Assembly (NCBI RefSeq): GCF_008642375.1
Contig: NZ_CP029194.1
Coordinates: 62,001-126,000 of the forward strand
Direction of reading: 5' to 3'
Source of the DNA: Streptomyces venezuelae
GTDB taxonomy: Bacteria > Actinomycetota > Actinomycetes > Streptomycetales > Streptomycetaceae
DNA: 64,000 bases
Below the pieces are notes generated by a model that saw nothing but the letters and a program-made list of their open reading frames with translations, was not told where the DNA came from and ran no database searches. Positions 55,102-64,000 of this stretch are shown piece after piece. The stretch's first letter is position 1. Each line of letters begins with the position of its first letter. The translations under genes were made by a program, and so were the position numbers.

Positions 55102-58100
55102 TCAGTGCTCCGCCCGTGCGTCGGCACGTTCCACCACCTCACACAGCAGGGACATGAATTTCTCGGCCACCGAGCGGATCGTCTCCGCCCTGTGGACACG
55201 GTGGTTGTACGCCCATTCCACGCGGAGCCGGCCGGCCTCCACCGAGCCGCTGATCATCAGACGGTGGCTGCGCCGTCCGGCCGGACCGCGGTCCGGACCC
55301 ACCGGGTCCCGCAGAATCCGGAACGGGCCCAGCGAGCCGTCGAACTGGCCCAGGTAGTTGAAGATGACCTCGGCCCGCGGCAGGGCGGCCAGGCGGGCGC
55401 GGAGGCCCGGATCGGTGGAGAGGTGACGCAGCACGCCGTAGCCGATACCCCGGTGCGGCACGGCCCGCAGCACCTCCCCGGTCCGGGCCACGTCGTTCGG
55501 CGTGGCACCGGTCGTGGCAGGCAGCAGGACCGGGTAGAGCGAGGTGAACCAGCCGACCGTACGGGAGACATCGAGGCCGAGCAGGCCCTCACGGCCGTGG
55601 CCTTCGAGATCCACGAGCACTCTGCGGTGCCCCGACCAGGGGGCCAGGGCACCCGCCAGTGCGGTGAGCAGCACGTCGTCGATGTGGGCGCGGCCGGTGC
55701 CGGTGGCCTCGCGGAGCAGCCGGCGGGTCCGCCCCGGGTCCAGCTCGACCACCTCGTAGCGCTCGTCGGCCTCCAGGTCCTCGGCCTGCTCGTGGTCCAC
55801 GGGCAGCGGGCCGGTCTCGCACCAGGGGAGCTTCAGCCAGTGGTCCGCCTCCGCCGCCACCGCGGGCGAGCCCGCGTGGTCGGCCAGCGCACGCGACCAG
55901 GACCGGAAGGAGGCCGTACGGGTGGGCAGCACGATGGGTTCGCCCCGTTCCGCCTGCTGGTAGGCGGACCACAGGTCCTCCGGCAGGATCCGGCCGGAGA
56001 TACCGTCCACGACAAGGTGATGCACGATCAACAGCAGACGGTCCGGCACCGCGCCGAGGCCGTCGAAGTGGACCAGCCGCATCAGCGGGCCCTCCTGGAG
56101 CGACAGCCGCGCCTGCAGTCGGGCGCCGGCGTCCTCGATGACCGCGGCGTCCGCGGCGGGACCGCGCCCGGTCAGCGCGATCCGGTCCACGGGGACGGTG
56201 TCCGCCTCTTCGACGCTGACGACGCGCTGCTGCCACCCGTCGGGGCCGTCGGGGGTGAAGCGGGTGCGCAGGGCGTCGTGATGGGCCAACAGGTGCTGCG
56301 CGGCCTGGGCGATCGTGCCCGTGCGCAGCGCCCTCGGTGATTCCAGCAGCATCGCGTGGTTGTAGTGAGAGGGGTCCGGCGCATTCTGGTCGGTGAACCA
56401 GCGCTGGATCGGGGTGAGCGGAACCGGCCCCGTAACGGATCCGCCGGCCGTCCGCGAGGGCACGACCCGCCGGGCGTACGGAGCGAGCGCGGCCGGGTTC
56501 GGATTGCGCATCAGCAGGGACGGGGTGATGACCAGCCCACGACGGCTCGCCCGGTCCACGGCCCTGATGACAAGGATCGAGTCACCGCCGTGGGCGAAGA
56601 AGTCGTCGTGCAGCCCGAAGGTCCCGGTGGCCAGGACCTCGGCGAACACTTCGGCGAGTACCTGGGCGGCCGGGGCTTCCTCCTCCGCGGCGCCGGGCCC
56701 GATCGGGGCCGGTGCGGGTGCGGTGACCTCGGCTCCCAGGGAGGCCGGGGGCGGGTCTGTGGCGTCTTCTGCCGCGCCGTGCCCGGTCCGGGCCGGCGCG
56801 GGTGCCGGGTCGGTCGTGTCCTCCGCCGGGCTACGGAACGGGTCGGGCAGTGCCGCCCGGTCCGTCTTGCCACCCGGTGCCAGCGGGAGCGCCTCGATCT
56901 CCCGCAGCACCGTGGGCAGCAGGGCCGCCGGCAGCCGTGCCGCGAGATGCTCGCGCAGCTCCCGGGCGCCGAGCGGTGCCGCTCCGGCCGCGCGGGTGTA
57001 GTACGCCGCCAGGCGCTGCTCCCCGGACGGCCCCCGGGCGACCACGGCGCACGCGGCGACCGACGGGTGCTCGGCGAGCACGGCTTCGATCTCGCCCGGC
57101 TCCACCCGGAAGCCCCGGATCTTGACCTGCTGGTCGACACGGCCGAGGAACTCCAGTCGCCCATCGGCCCGCCACCGGGCCAGATCACCGGTCCGGTAGA
57201 GCCGGGCCCCGTCGCCGAACGGGTCCGCGACGAACCGCCCGGCGGTCAGCGCCGGCCTGCCCAGATAGCCACGGGCCACGGCCTCCCCGCCCAGGTACAG
57301 CTCGCCGGTCTGCCCGAGCGGGACCGGGCGCAGAGCCCCGTCCAGGACGTACGCCGGAGTGTTGAGGATCGGTCTGCCGATCGGAACGGTTCCGGCCGGC
57401 ACGTCGGCGTCGAGGACCTCACCGGTGACGGCCCAGATCGTGGCCTCGGTGGGGCCGTACATGTTGAGGACGCGGTCCGGCCCGGCGGCTCGCAGCCGTC
57501 CCGCCAGGGCTGGCGGCAGAGCCTCGCCGCCCACGGCGAGCAGCCGCAGCCGGCCCAGGGCCGTGTGCGAGGCGTCGTCGTCGACCAGCAGCCGCGCCAT
57601 GGAGGGTGTGCACTGCAGATGGGTGACTCCGTGGCGGGTGATGAGCGAGGCGACCGACTCGTCGTCCGGGTCGGGCCCGTCCGCCGCCGGTTCCGTCACG
57701 GTGTTCGCCAGGCGATGCAGGTCTGCCAGGTGCGGCAGGCCCGTCAGGACGGTTTCGTCGGGGAGCCCGAAGTCGATGAGGACGGCGATCTCGTCCACGC
57801 CGGCCTCCGACAGGCGCCGCACGAGCGGCAGGCAGCTCTCCGGTGTGCCGAACAGGCCGGTGTGCAGGAGATGGCGTTCGACGGACTCGCGCAGGGCACG
57901 CTCCGCCTCCTCGCGGTCGTCGTCCGCCGGCAGGTCGCGGGCGGTTCGGGACAGGTCCTGGGACGTGCGCAGATAGCGCAGCAGCGGCTCGCGTGCCTGT
58001 TCCCGGGCGGTGTCGTCGGAGGAGCCGAGCAGCCCGTGCACCAGCAGCGTGACATGGCCGTCGTACGGCGCCCCGGAGTTCTCCCGCCAGGCCGCGCGGT

Positions 58101-60915
58101 AGGCGGCGATCCGGTCGGCAAGCCCGTCGACGTCCTGGCCGAGCAGATGGGTGAGGACGTGGGCACCGGCGGCACCGGCCGCCCGGAACGTCTCCTCGCT
58201 GCCCGACGTGGTCACCCAGCAGGGCAGTTCGGTGCGCACCGGGCGCGGACGGACGGTGATGCCGGTCGTCCGTCCCGTCCCGTCGGGAAGGGTGAGGGTC
58301 TCGCCGCGCCACAGTCGGCGTACGGTCTCCAGCGTGCGGTGTGTCTCCTCCTGCCGCGGCCGGAAGCGGTCGGGGGCCAGCACGAAGTCCGTGGGGTGCC
58401 AGCCGGAGGCGAAGGAGACTCCGACCCGGCCGCCGGACAGCCGGTCGACCATCGCCCACTCCTCGGCGATGCGCACCGGGTGGTGCAGCGGGGCCACCAC
58501 ACTGCCGGCCCGGATGCCGACCCGCCGGGTGACCGCGGCCACGGCGGCGGCCGCCACCGACGGATTCGGGTAGGCCCCGCCGAAGGGGTGGAAGTGCCGT
58601 TCGGGTACCCACACGGCGGTGAGGCCGTGGTCGTCGGCGAACCGGGCCGCTTCCAGCAGCAACCGGTAGTCCTCCCCGCCCGCACCGCGACTGCCCTCCG
58701 CGTCGTCGGCGGGGAACGAGTACAGGCTGAACTCGACCTTCCGCTGCCCGCCGGCCACCGGGAGCACGGGCGCGCCGCCCGCGCCGTGCAGGACGACGGC
58801 GTAGCCGCGGGCGAGGGTCCAGAGCAGTTCCAGCACCGAGATGTCGAACGACATGCTGGTGACGGCCAGCCAGGCATCGCCCGGTTGCGCCGGCCCGACG
58901 CACCCGTCCATGGAGGCGAAGAAGTTCGCCACCTGCCGGCGCTCGACCATGACGCCCTTGGGCTGCCCGGTCGACCCGGACGTGTGGATGACGTAGGCGA
59001 GGTCCGCCGCACCGGCGGAGCCGGCGGGCGTGCCACGGGAGTGGGCGAGGCACTCGACGTCGAGCAGCTGAGGGCCTTGGACATGTCCCAGCCGGGCCTG
59101 GCCCGCCGCGTCCGTCACGACCGCCGCCACGGACGCGTCGGCCAGGACGAAGCGCACCCGGTCGGCGGGGTAGGACGGGTCGACCGGCACATAGGCGGCG
59201 CCCGCCTTGAGCACCCCGAGGAGCGCGGCGGGCAGGTCCGGCGTCCGGTCCAGGCATACCGCGACCCGGTCGCCCGGGCCGACCCCGAGGCCGGCCAGAC
59301 CCTGCGCCAGCCGGTCGGACCGTTCGTCGAGTTCGGCGTACGTCGTCGTCCGGTCGCGGTGGATCAGGGCGACGGCTCCTGGCGTGCGCGCGGCCTGGGC
59401 GGTGAACTCCTGCTCGGGGAAGCCGACACCGTGTCCGGCCGCGACGCCGTCCGAGGCCGACGGCGGCAGATGGCCCTTCCGCAGAGGCGGGAGGGCGGCG
59501 GCCGGCCGATCCGGGTCGGCGACGGCGTGTTCCAGTACGGCCGTCAGCAGGCCGGCCAGCCGGTTCGCGTCCTCCTGGACGAACACGTCCGCCGCCAGGG
59601 TCAAGACCCCGGCCAGGCTCTCGGGACCGGCGCTCAGCTCCAGCTCCACGTCGTACACCGCTGTCTCGGGCGCGGTGTCGACGAGTTCGAGGGCAAGCCC
59701 GCCGGCTTCGGACGGGGCCTGCGCGGCCGACGGAGTCGTGTCGACGGTGAGCAGTGCCTGCACCAGTGGTGCGCTGCCGGGGGTGCGCGGCAGGTCCAGC
59801 TCACGGACGATCCGCTGGAACGGGACGTCCTGGTGGGCCAGAGCCGACCGTACGTCGTCGCGGGCCCGCACCAGCAGGTCGCGGAAGGACGGTGAGCCGG
59901 ACAGGTCGCCGCGCAGGGCGAGCAGGTTGATGAAGCAGCCGACGGCGTCCTCGGCACCGGCCGTGTCCCGGTGGGCGACCGGGCTGCCCACCACGAGGTC
60001 GGTCCGGCCCGACTCGTGGGCCAGCAGCAGCCGGTAGGCGGCCAGGAGAGCCATGAACAAGGTGGCGCGTTCCTGCCGCGCGAGAGCGGTGAGGGCGTCG
60101 TACAGGCGCCCCTCGATCCGGACCGCGCGCGTCACCGCCCTGCGGGACGGGACGGCAGGTCGCGGGCCTCGCGTGCCGAGGGCGAGCGTAGCCGGGGCCC
60201 CCTTCAGCAGGGAGCTCCAATACTCCAGGCCGGGCCGCAGCCGGGCCTCGGTGTACCGTTCCCGCTGCCAGGCCGCGAAGTCGTCGTACTGCAGGACCGG
60301 CTCGGGGAGCACGGGCGGTCGGCCTTCCCGCGCTGCCGCGTACAGCTCCGTGAGGTCCCGCACGACGACGCCGACGGACCAGCCGTCGAACGCGATGTGG
60401 TGGACGACGACGGACAGGACGTGATGCTCGTCGGTGCGCCGGACGAGCAGAGCCCTCAGCGGCGGGCCGGTCTCGAGATCGAAACGGGGCCGGGCGTGGG
60501 CGGCCAGCAGACTCTGTTCCTCCCGCGGGCCCGCCGCCTGCGCGGCCGGCAGGGCGATCGCACACTCGGGGTTCCTGACCTGGACGGGTGTGTCGCCGTC
60601 CCCGGTCCGGTAGCAGGTGTGCAGGGCGCTGTGCCGGGCGACCGTGCTGTTCAGCGCGGCGGCCAGGGCGGGCTCGTCGAGCGGGCCGCGCAGGCGCAGC
60701 GCGAACTGCACGTGGTAGCCCGACTCGCCGTCGTGCAGCCGGTGCTCCAGCCACAACCGCTCCTGCGCGAACGACAGCGGGCCCCGGGCATCCGGGTCCG
60801 GCCGTGCGGCCGGCGGGAGCGGCCCGGGGCCGGTGTCCGGAGGTGCGGGCGCGGCGCGGAGCAGGTGGAGGCGGCCGGCGGACAGGCGTCGTGCGCCGGG
60901 TCCGGGCGTCGTCAT
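55102..60915 (-). CDS. NRPS, C-A(Gly, embedded luciferase-like monooxygenase)-T-E
   Basis: Predicted 1937-residue NRPS. Domains by approximate residue: C 45-480 ([11 protein letters not shown]), A 510-715 and 1085-1360, monooxygenase 720-1065, T 1420-1480 (HGGDSILV), E 1490-1920. Specificity residues read D-I-L-Q-A-G-M-I-W-K, one or two changes from the glycine code DILQLGLIWK. The insert lies between A4 ([10 protein letters not shown]) and A5 and has the flavin luciferase-like pattern [20 protein letters not shown] and [20 protein letters not shown]. The last domain has E-type motifs [30 protein letters not shown] and FNYLGQF. An Ala/Pro-rich linker of about 60 residues precedes T. A similar glycine-module monooxygenase insertion is known from MtaG/MelG of myxobacteria, where it yields a terminal amide. 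The ATG lies one base after the upstream stop. Confidence 0.92.
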   Translation of the reverse strand: MTTPGPGARRLSAGRLHLLRAAPAPPDTGPGPLPPAARPDPDARGPLSFAQERLWLEHRLHDGESGYHVQFALRLRGPLDEPALAAALNSTVARHSALHTCYRTGDGDTPVQVRNPECAIALPAAQAAGPREEQSLLAAHARPRFDLETGPPLRALLVRRTDEHHVLSVVVHHIAFDGWSVGVVVRDLTELYAAAREGRPPVLPEPVLQYDDFAAWQRERYTEARLRPGLEYWSSLLKGAPATLALGTRGPRPAVPSRRAVTRAVRIEGRLYDALTALARQERATLFMALLAAYRLLLAHESGRTDLVVGSPVAHRDTAGAEDAVGCFINLLALRGDLSGSPSFRDLLVRARDDVRSALAHQDVPFQRIVRELDLPRTPGSAPLVQALLTVDTTPSAAQAPSEAGGLALELVDTAPETAVYDVELELSAGPESLAGVLTLAADVFVQEDANRLAGLLTAVLEHAVADPDRPAAALPPLRKGHLPPSASDGVAAGHGVGFPEQEFTAQAARTPGAVALIHRDRTTTYAELDERSDRLAQGLAGLGVGPGDRVAVCLDRTPDLPAALLGVLKAGAAYVPVDPSYPADRVRFVLADASVAAVVTDAAGQARLGHVQGPQLLDVECLAHSRGTPAGSAGAADLAYVIHTSGSTGQPKGVMVERRQVANFFASMDGCVGPAQPGDAWLAVTSMSFDISVLELLWTLARGYAVVLHGAGGAPVLPVAGGQRKVEFSLYSFPADDAEGSRGAGGEDYRLLLEAARFADDHGLTAVWVPERHFHPFGGAYPNPSVAAAAVAAVTRRVGIRAGSVVAPLHHPVRIAEEWAMVDRLSGGRVGVSFASGWHPTDFVLAPDRFRPRQEETHRTLETVRRLWRGETLTLPDGTGRTTGITVRPRPVRTELPCWVTTSGSEETFRAAGAAGAHVLTHLLGQDVDGLADRIAAYRAAWRENSGAPYDGHVTLLVHGLLGSSDDTAREQAREPLLRYLRTSQDLSRTARDLPADDDREEAERALRESVERHLLHTGLFGTPESCLPLVRRLSEAGVDEIAVLIDFGLPDETVLTGLPHLADLHRLANTVTEPAADGPDPDDESVASLITRHGVTHLQCTPSMARLLVDDDASHTALGRLRLLAVGGEALPPALAGRLRAAGPDRVLNMYGPTEATIWAVTGEVLDADVPAGTVPIGRPILNTPAYVLDGALRPVPLGQTGELYLGGEAVARGYLGRPALTAGRFVADPFGDGARLYRTGDLARWRADGRLEFLGRVDQQVKIRGFRVEPGEIEAVLAEHPSVAACAVVARGPSGEQRLAAYYTRAAGAAPLGARELREHLAARLPAALLPTVLREIEALPLAPGGKTDRAALPDPFRSPAEDTTDPAPAPARTGHGAAEDATDPPPASLGAEVTAPAPAPIGPGAAEEEAPAAQVLAEVFAEVLATGTFGLHDDFFAHGGDSILVIRAVDRASRRGLVITPSLLMRNPNPAALAPYARRVVPSRTAGGSVTGPVPLTPIQRWFTDQNAPDPSHYNHAMLLESPRALRTGTIAQAAQHLLAHHDALRTRFTPDGPDGWQQRVVSVEEADTVPVDRIALTGRGPAADAAVIEDAGARLQARLSLQEGPLMRLVHFDGLGAVPDRLLLIVHHLVVDGISGRILPEDLWSAYQQAERGEPIVLPTRTASFRSWSRALADHAGSPAVAAEADHWLKLPWCETGPLPVDHEQAEDLEADERYEVVELDPGRTRRLLREATGTGRAHIDDVLLTALAGALAPWSGHRRVLVDLEGHGREGLLGLDVSRTVGWFTSLYPVLLPATTGATPNDVARTGEVLRAVPHRGIGYGVLRHLSTDPGLRARLAALPRAEVIFNYLGQFDGSLGPFRILRDPVGPDRGPAGRRSHRLMISGSVEAGRLRVEWAYNHRVHRAETIRSVAEKFMSLLCEVVERADARAEH

Positions 60916-60916
60916 G

Positions 60917-62845
60917 TCAGCTCTCCCGCTCTGTGCTCGCCAGTTCGGCCTCCACCTCTTCGTCGGTGAGGGCCGTGACCCTGAGCAGTTCCTGCGCCGC
61001 AGCCGTCAGCGCCCCCGGGGCGGGCTCGCGCAAGGTGAGTGCCGCCGCCTGCTCCGCCACCGTCTTCGTGTCGAACATGTCCGCCAGCGGCAGCTCGACC
61101 CGCAGGGTCTGCTTGATCAGGGACCGCAGCCGGCTGATCGTCAGGGAGTGCCCGCCGAGCCGGAAGAAGTCGTCGTGGATCCCGACCTCGGGGACGTCGA
61201 GCAGCTCCGCCCACAGCAGGACCAGCGCCGACTCCAGCGGGCTGCGGGGCGCGGCCGGCTCACCCGTTGCCGGGGTGTCCGGCGCGGGCAGGAGGGCGGC
61301 ACGGTCCACCTTGCCGTTCCCGCTGAGCGGCAGACGGTCCAGCACCACCGCCGCGGAGGGCACCGCGTAGCCGGGCAGGGTCTCGTGCAGCCGGGCCAGC
61401 ACCCGTTCGGCCAGGTCTTCGCCCGCGCCCGGGGCCGGGACGACGTACAGGGTCAGCCGGATGTCGTCGGACGAATCACGCCCCGCGGTCACGACGGCGC
61501 AGGCGACGTCGGGGCGGCGGGCGACCTGTGCCTCCACCTCGGCCGGTTCGACGCGGAAGCCACGGATCTTGACCTGCTGGTCGCCCCGGCCCCGGAAGTC
61601 GATCCGTCCGTCGGCGTCGCGGCGGGCCCGGTCCCCGGTGCGGTAGAGCCGCTCGCCCTTGCCCGTCGGGTCGGCCACGAACCGCTCCGCGGTCGCCGCC
61701 GGATCCGCCCAGTACCCATGGGCCAGGCCGGGACCGGCGAGATAGAGCTCGCCGGTGACGCCGTCGGGGGTCTCTCGCAGAAACTCGTCCAGGACGTACG
61801 CGCGCATCCTGCGCAGCGGTGTCCCGATCGGAACGGAGACGGCGTCCGCACCGACCCGGTCCGCCCGGTGCCATGCTGCGAACGTCGTCGTCTCCGTGGG
61901 GCCGTACACGTTCAGCAGCGCGCCCGGCGGATGTGCGAGCACGTCGCGGGCGCGGTGTGGGTTCAGGGCCTCGCCGCCGACGAGCAGGGTCCGCAACGGA
62001 GCGAAGGCGGCGGGCCGTTCCAGTGCCACGAGGTGGAACAGCGCGGTGGTCAGGAAGAGCGCGCTCACGCCCCTCGTCCTGATCGCCTCGGCCAGGGCGT
62101 CCGGATCCACCACGACCTCCTTGGGCAGGCCCTCCAGACGGGCGCCGTTGCACAGGGCACCCCAGATCTCGAACGTGGCGGCGTCGAACGCGGGGTTGGA
62201 CGCCTGCGCCACGCGGTCGCCGGGCCCCAGGTCGATGTAGTCGGTGTCGGTCACCAGGTGAGTGACGGCACTCTGCGGGACGGCCACGCCCTTGGGGACG
62301 CCGGTGGTGCCGGACGTGTAACAGATGTAGGCGATGTCGTCGGGGGACGCCCCGGACGGCGGCGGTTCCCGCCGGTCACCGGCCTGGTCGAGGAGGGCGG
62401 CCGGTGAGACGGCTTCGGTGGCGTCGTGAACAGGGCCGCCTCCGGTCGCGATGGCATGGGTGATCAGCAGCCGGGCCCCGCAGTCCCGCAGCAGCTCCGC
62501 GCGCCGCTGCCGCGGGTGTGCCGGATCCAGCGGTACGTAGGCGCAGCCCGCCCACACGGCCGCGAGGAACGCCGTCACCAGGTCGGTGCCCGGCGTCAGG
62601 CACACGGCCACCAGGTCGCCCCTCGTCAGACCGCGTCCGCGCAGGGCCGCGGCCATCCGGCCCGCCCGCGCCATCAACTGGCGGTACGTCAGTTCGTCGT
62701 CGCCGTAGGCGACCGCGATGGCGTCGGGGGACCGCCGTGCCTGCCGGAGCACGGCCTCCACCAGTACGCCGGCGGAGGGTATCGGCGAAAGAGCGTTCAC
62801 CGCGGGTGTCACCTCGTTCCGTGTCACTGTCGGGCGGGCTGTCAT
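60917..62845 (-). CDS. NRPS, A(Ile/Val-type)-T
   Basis: Predicted 642-residue NRPS with an adenylation domain (about 25-530) and carrier domain (550-620, LGGHSLTISR) but no condensation domain. Motifs: AYICYTSGTTGVPKG (A3), FDAATFEIWG (A4), LLNVYGPTETTTFAAW (A5), NGKVDR (A10). The specificity residues read D-A-F-F-L-G-V-T-F-K, resembling codes for Ile or Val. The C terminus ends with a short acidic helix (ALTDEEVEAELAS) of the kind used to dock onto a following condensation domain, and the next gene's protein indeed starts with C. It could be a starter module, or it could receive a chain from the C-terminal C domain of the A-T-C-A-T-C protein. ATG 62845 lies 4 bases after the exporter stop. 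Confidence 0.9.
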   Translation of the reverse strand: MTARPTVTRNEVTPAVNALSPIPSAGVLVEAVLRQARRSPDAIAVAYGDDELTYRQLMARAGRMAAALRGRGLTRGDLVAVCLTPGTDLVTAFLAAVWAGCAYVPLDPAHPRQRRAELLRDCGARLLITHAIATGGGPVHDATEAVSPAALLDQAGDRREPPPSGASPDDIAYICYTSGTTGVPKGVAVPQSAVTHLVTDTDYIDLGPGDRVAQASNPAFDAATFEIWGALCNGARLEGLPKEVVVDPDALAEAIRTRGVSALFLTTALFHLVALERPAAFAPLRTLLVGGEALNPHRARDVLAHPPGALLNVYGPTETTTFAAWHRADRVGADAVSVPIGTPLRRMRAYVLDEFLRETPDGVTGELYLAGPGLAHGYWADPAATAERFVADPTGKGERLYRTGDRARRDADGRIDFRGRGDQQVKIRGFRVEPAEVEAQVARRPDVACAVVTAGRDSSDDIRLTLYVVPAPGAGEDLAERVLARLHETLPGYAVPSAAVVLDRLPLSGNGKVDRAALLPAPDTPATGEPAAPRSPLESALVLLWAELLDVPEVGIHDDFFRLGGHSLTISRLRSLIKQTLRVELPLADMFDTKTVAEQAAALTLREPAPGALTAAAQELLRVTALTDEEVEAELASTERES

Positions 62846-62849
62846 ATGC

Positions 62850-64000
62850 TCACGCCCCGGCCGCTTCGGGCTCTTTCGGCTCCTTGTGTACTCGCGTTGT
62901 CAGCTCACGCAGCTCCCGGCTGCACAGGGCAGCCGCCGTCGCGACCACCACCAGGGCGGCTCCCGCGAGCAGCGTGGTGCCCACGCCGGCCCGGTCCGCC
63001 ACAGGCCCCGCGGCCATCTCCCCGATCGGCAGGGCGATGAACGAGCCGAGCGCGTCGTAGGAGTAGACCCTGGCCAGCCGGTCCTCCGGGACGTTCTCCT
63101 GGAGGGACACCTCCCAGGCGACACCGAACTGCTCCATGGCGACGCCGTTGACGAACATCGCCACGGTGAGGAGCAGCACCCCGGGCGCCTCGGCGAGCAC
63201 CACCAGGGGTAGTGCCTCCAAGGCCACGACCGCGACGCCGATGCGCAGCGCGTGCCGGGCCCGGGAGCGTGCCGCGACGAATCCGCCGGCCACCGCCCCG
63301 GCCATCTGGGCGGCGAGCACAATGCCCCAGCCGGTGCGGCCGAACGTCTCGTCGGCGACCGCGGGGCCCAGAACGTGGACGCCTCCGGCGACCACGGCGT
63401 TGACCACCATGAACTGCACCACGACCACCCACACCCAGGTGCGGGAGGTGAACTCCTGCCAGCCCTCCCGCAACTCCCGCAACGGGTGCGCGCGTTCGGC
63501 CGGTTCGGACTTGCCGCCGGGGACCCGCAGACCGAAGTAGCAGAGGGCGGCGCCGAGGAACGCGACGGCGTTGCAGGCGATACCCCAGCCCGGACCGACG
63601 GCGGCAACGAGCACGCCACCGAGCGCCGCGCCGATGATCATGCCGAGGTTGATGGCCATGCGCATCAGCGCGTTCGCCGGGCGCAGCAGCTCCACCGGCA
63701 CCGTCTGCGGGGTGAGCGCCGCAGACGCCGGCATGGACACGGCGGACAGGGCACCGTTGAGCACGCTGAGCAGGATCAGCAGCGGGATCGTCGTGAAGTC
63801 CAGGAGCATGCTGACCGCAATGGCGCCTTGCACGACCGCCGCGGCGACCGCGGAGCCCTGCAGGATCACCGTCCGCGCGAACCGGTCGGCGATCACCCCG
63901 GCCGCCAGCAGGAGGACCACGTTGGCCAGCGACCGGGCACCCACCACGATCCCCAGGTCCGTCTTGGACCCGGTGAGGTCGAGCACGGCGAAGGCCAGCA
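62850..64000 (-). CDS. MFS exporter (5' end outside the window)
   Basis: At least 383 residues of a major facilitator transporter of the EntS/MFS_3 type; the start is beyond base 64000. Ten or so membrane helices are visible (VVLLLAAGVIADRFARTVIL, LLILLSVLNGALSAVSMPAS, PALTPQTVPVELLRPANAL-type loop, WGIACNAVAFLGAALCYFGL, VVVVQFMVVNAVVAGGVHVL). The loop GVIADRFARTV is the conserved motif A (GxxADRxxRR). The polar tail ends KEPKEPEAAGA. As the first visible gene of the NRPS operon, 4 bases before the A-T gene, it probably exports the peptide and protects the producer. Confidence 0.88.
   Translation of the reverse strand, partial: LAFAVLDLTGSKTDLGIVVGARSLANVVLLLAAGVIADRFARTVILQGSAVAAAVVQGAIAVSMLLDFTTIPLLILLSVLNGALSAVSMPASAALTPQTVPVELLRPANALMRMAINLGMIIGAALGGVLVAAVGPGWGIACNAVAFLGAALCYFGLRVPGGKSEPAERAHPLRELREGWQEFTSRTWVWVVVVQFMVVNAVVAGGVHVLGPAVADETFGRTGWGIVLAAQMAGAVAGGFVAARSRARHALRIGVAVVALEALPLVVLAEAPGVLLLTVAMFVNGVAMEQFGVAWEVSLQENVPEDRLARVYSYDALGSFIALPIGEMAAGPVADRAGVGTTLLAGAALVVVATAAALCSRELRELTTRVHKEPKEPEAAGA

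Noticed and set aside
55101..55199. Longer start for the third NRPS gene (33 extra codons)
   Set aside because: These codons overlap the end of the preceding NRPS gene and read as Arg/Trp/Cys-rich noise; GTG 55100 sits one base after that gene's stop.
56356..59895. Open frame of 1179 codons on the plus strand
   Set aside because: Antisense to the NRPS C-A-T-E gene; it arises from high-GC codon bias and has no protein-like motifs or ribosome binding site.
1..64000. CRISPR array
   Set aside because: No regularly spaced direct repeats with unique spacers were seen; repeats present are Pro-Thr codons, heptad units and IS ends.
1..64000. tRNA or rRNA genes
   Set aside because: No cloverleaf with a GTTCGAATC-type T-loop or rRNA-conserved sequence was noticed, so no integration site is claimed.

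Overview
The window is high-GC actinobacterial DNA, most likely from a Streptomyces chromosome. The signs are strong G/C bias at third codon positions, many GTG starts with purine-rich ribosome binding sites, sugar ABC transporters without their own ATPase, IS427-type insertion sequences, and families common in Streptomyces (ROK and LacI regulators, DUF1206, DUF1996, HxlR, MbtH). Much of it reads as an accessory, arm-like region: intact biosynthetic and catabolic operons lie among IS elements and decayed genes.

Layout. 0.4-8.3 kb is mobile-element territory. It holds a secreted metzincin, a broken IS5-family transposase, a PD-(D/E)xK restriction-endonuclease-like gene with a truncated upstream partner, a SUKH protein, two nested IS elements, an S1-domain protein and another dead transposase. 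8.4-12 kb holds housekeeping-type genes (YoaK-like membrane protein, AhpD-like protein, pirin, a small acetyltransferase, a glyoxalase-like protein). 12.2-27.9 kb is a carbohydrate locus: a ROK regulator divergent from a sugar-binding lipoprotein, two permeases and a GH1 beta-glucosidase; a dead kinase-like gene; a LacI regulator with a palindromic operator over the promoter of the next operon; two large secreted discoidin-domain enzymes; a DUF1996 protein; and a second GH1 enzyme. Together with a GH16-like protein at 37.4 kb, this suggests extracellular cleavage of a beta-glucan, uptake of oligosaccharides and intracellular hydrolysis to glucose.

27.9-39.6 kb holds an IS remnant, a secreted polymorphic toxin (signal peptide, heptad-repeat stalk, HINT domain, unassigned C-terminal toxin) directly abutting its probable immunity gene, gene fragments, a frameshifted DUF1206 gene, a multidomain secreted metalloprotease, a cell-surface protein, a decayed RHS-type toxin and a coiled-coil protein. 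40.7-47.3 kb is mostly debris (a broken XRE/TPR regulator, a TetR gene split by an inversion, a dead quinone oxidoreductase) around intact VOC, pentapeptide-repeat-like, HxlR and RidA genes.

47.3-64.0 kb, all on the minus strand, is one tightly packed nonribosomal peptide operon: exporter (runs off the window), NRPS A-T, NRPS C-A-T-E, NRPS A-T-C-A-T-C, MbtH. The glycine-type adenylation domain of the C-A-T-E protein carries an embedded luciferase-like monooxygenase, and an epimerization domain follows it. The Thr-type domain carries an embedded N-methyltransferase. Two condensation domains share a 991-bp repeat that appears identical. Domain logic favours the order third protein, then first, then second, making the glycine/monooxygenase module terminal. 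This is the most novel system in the window.
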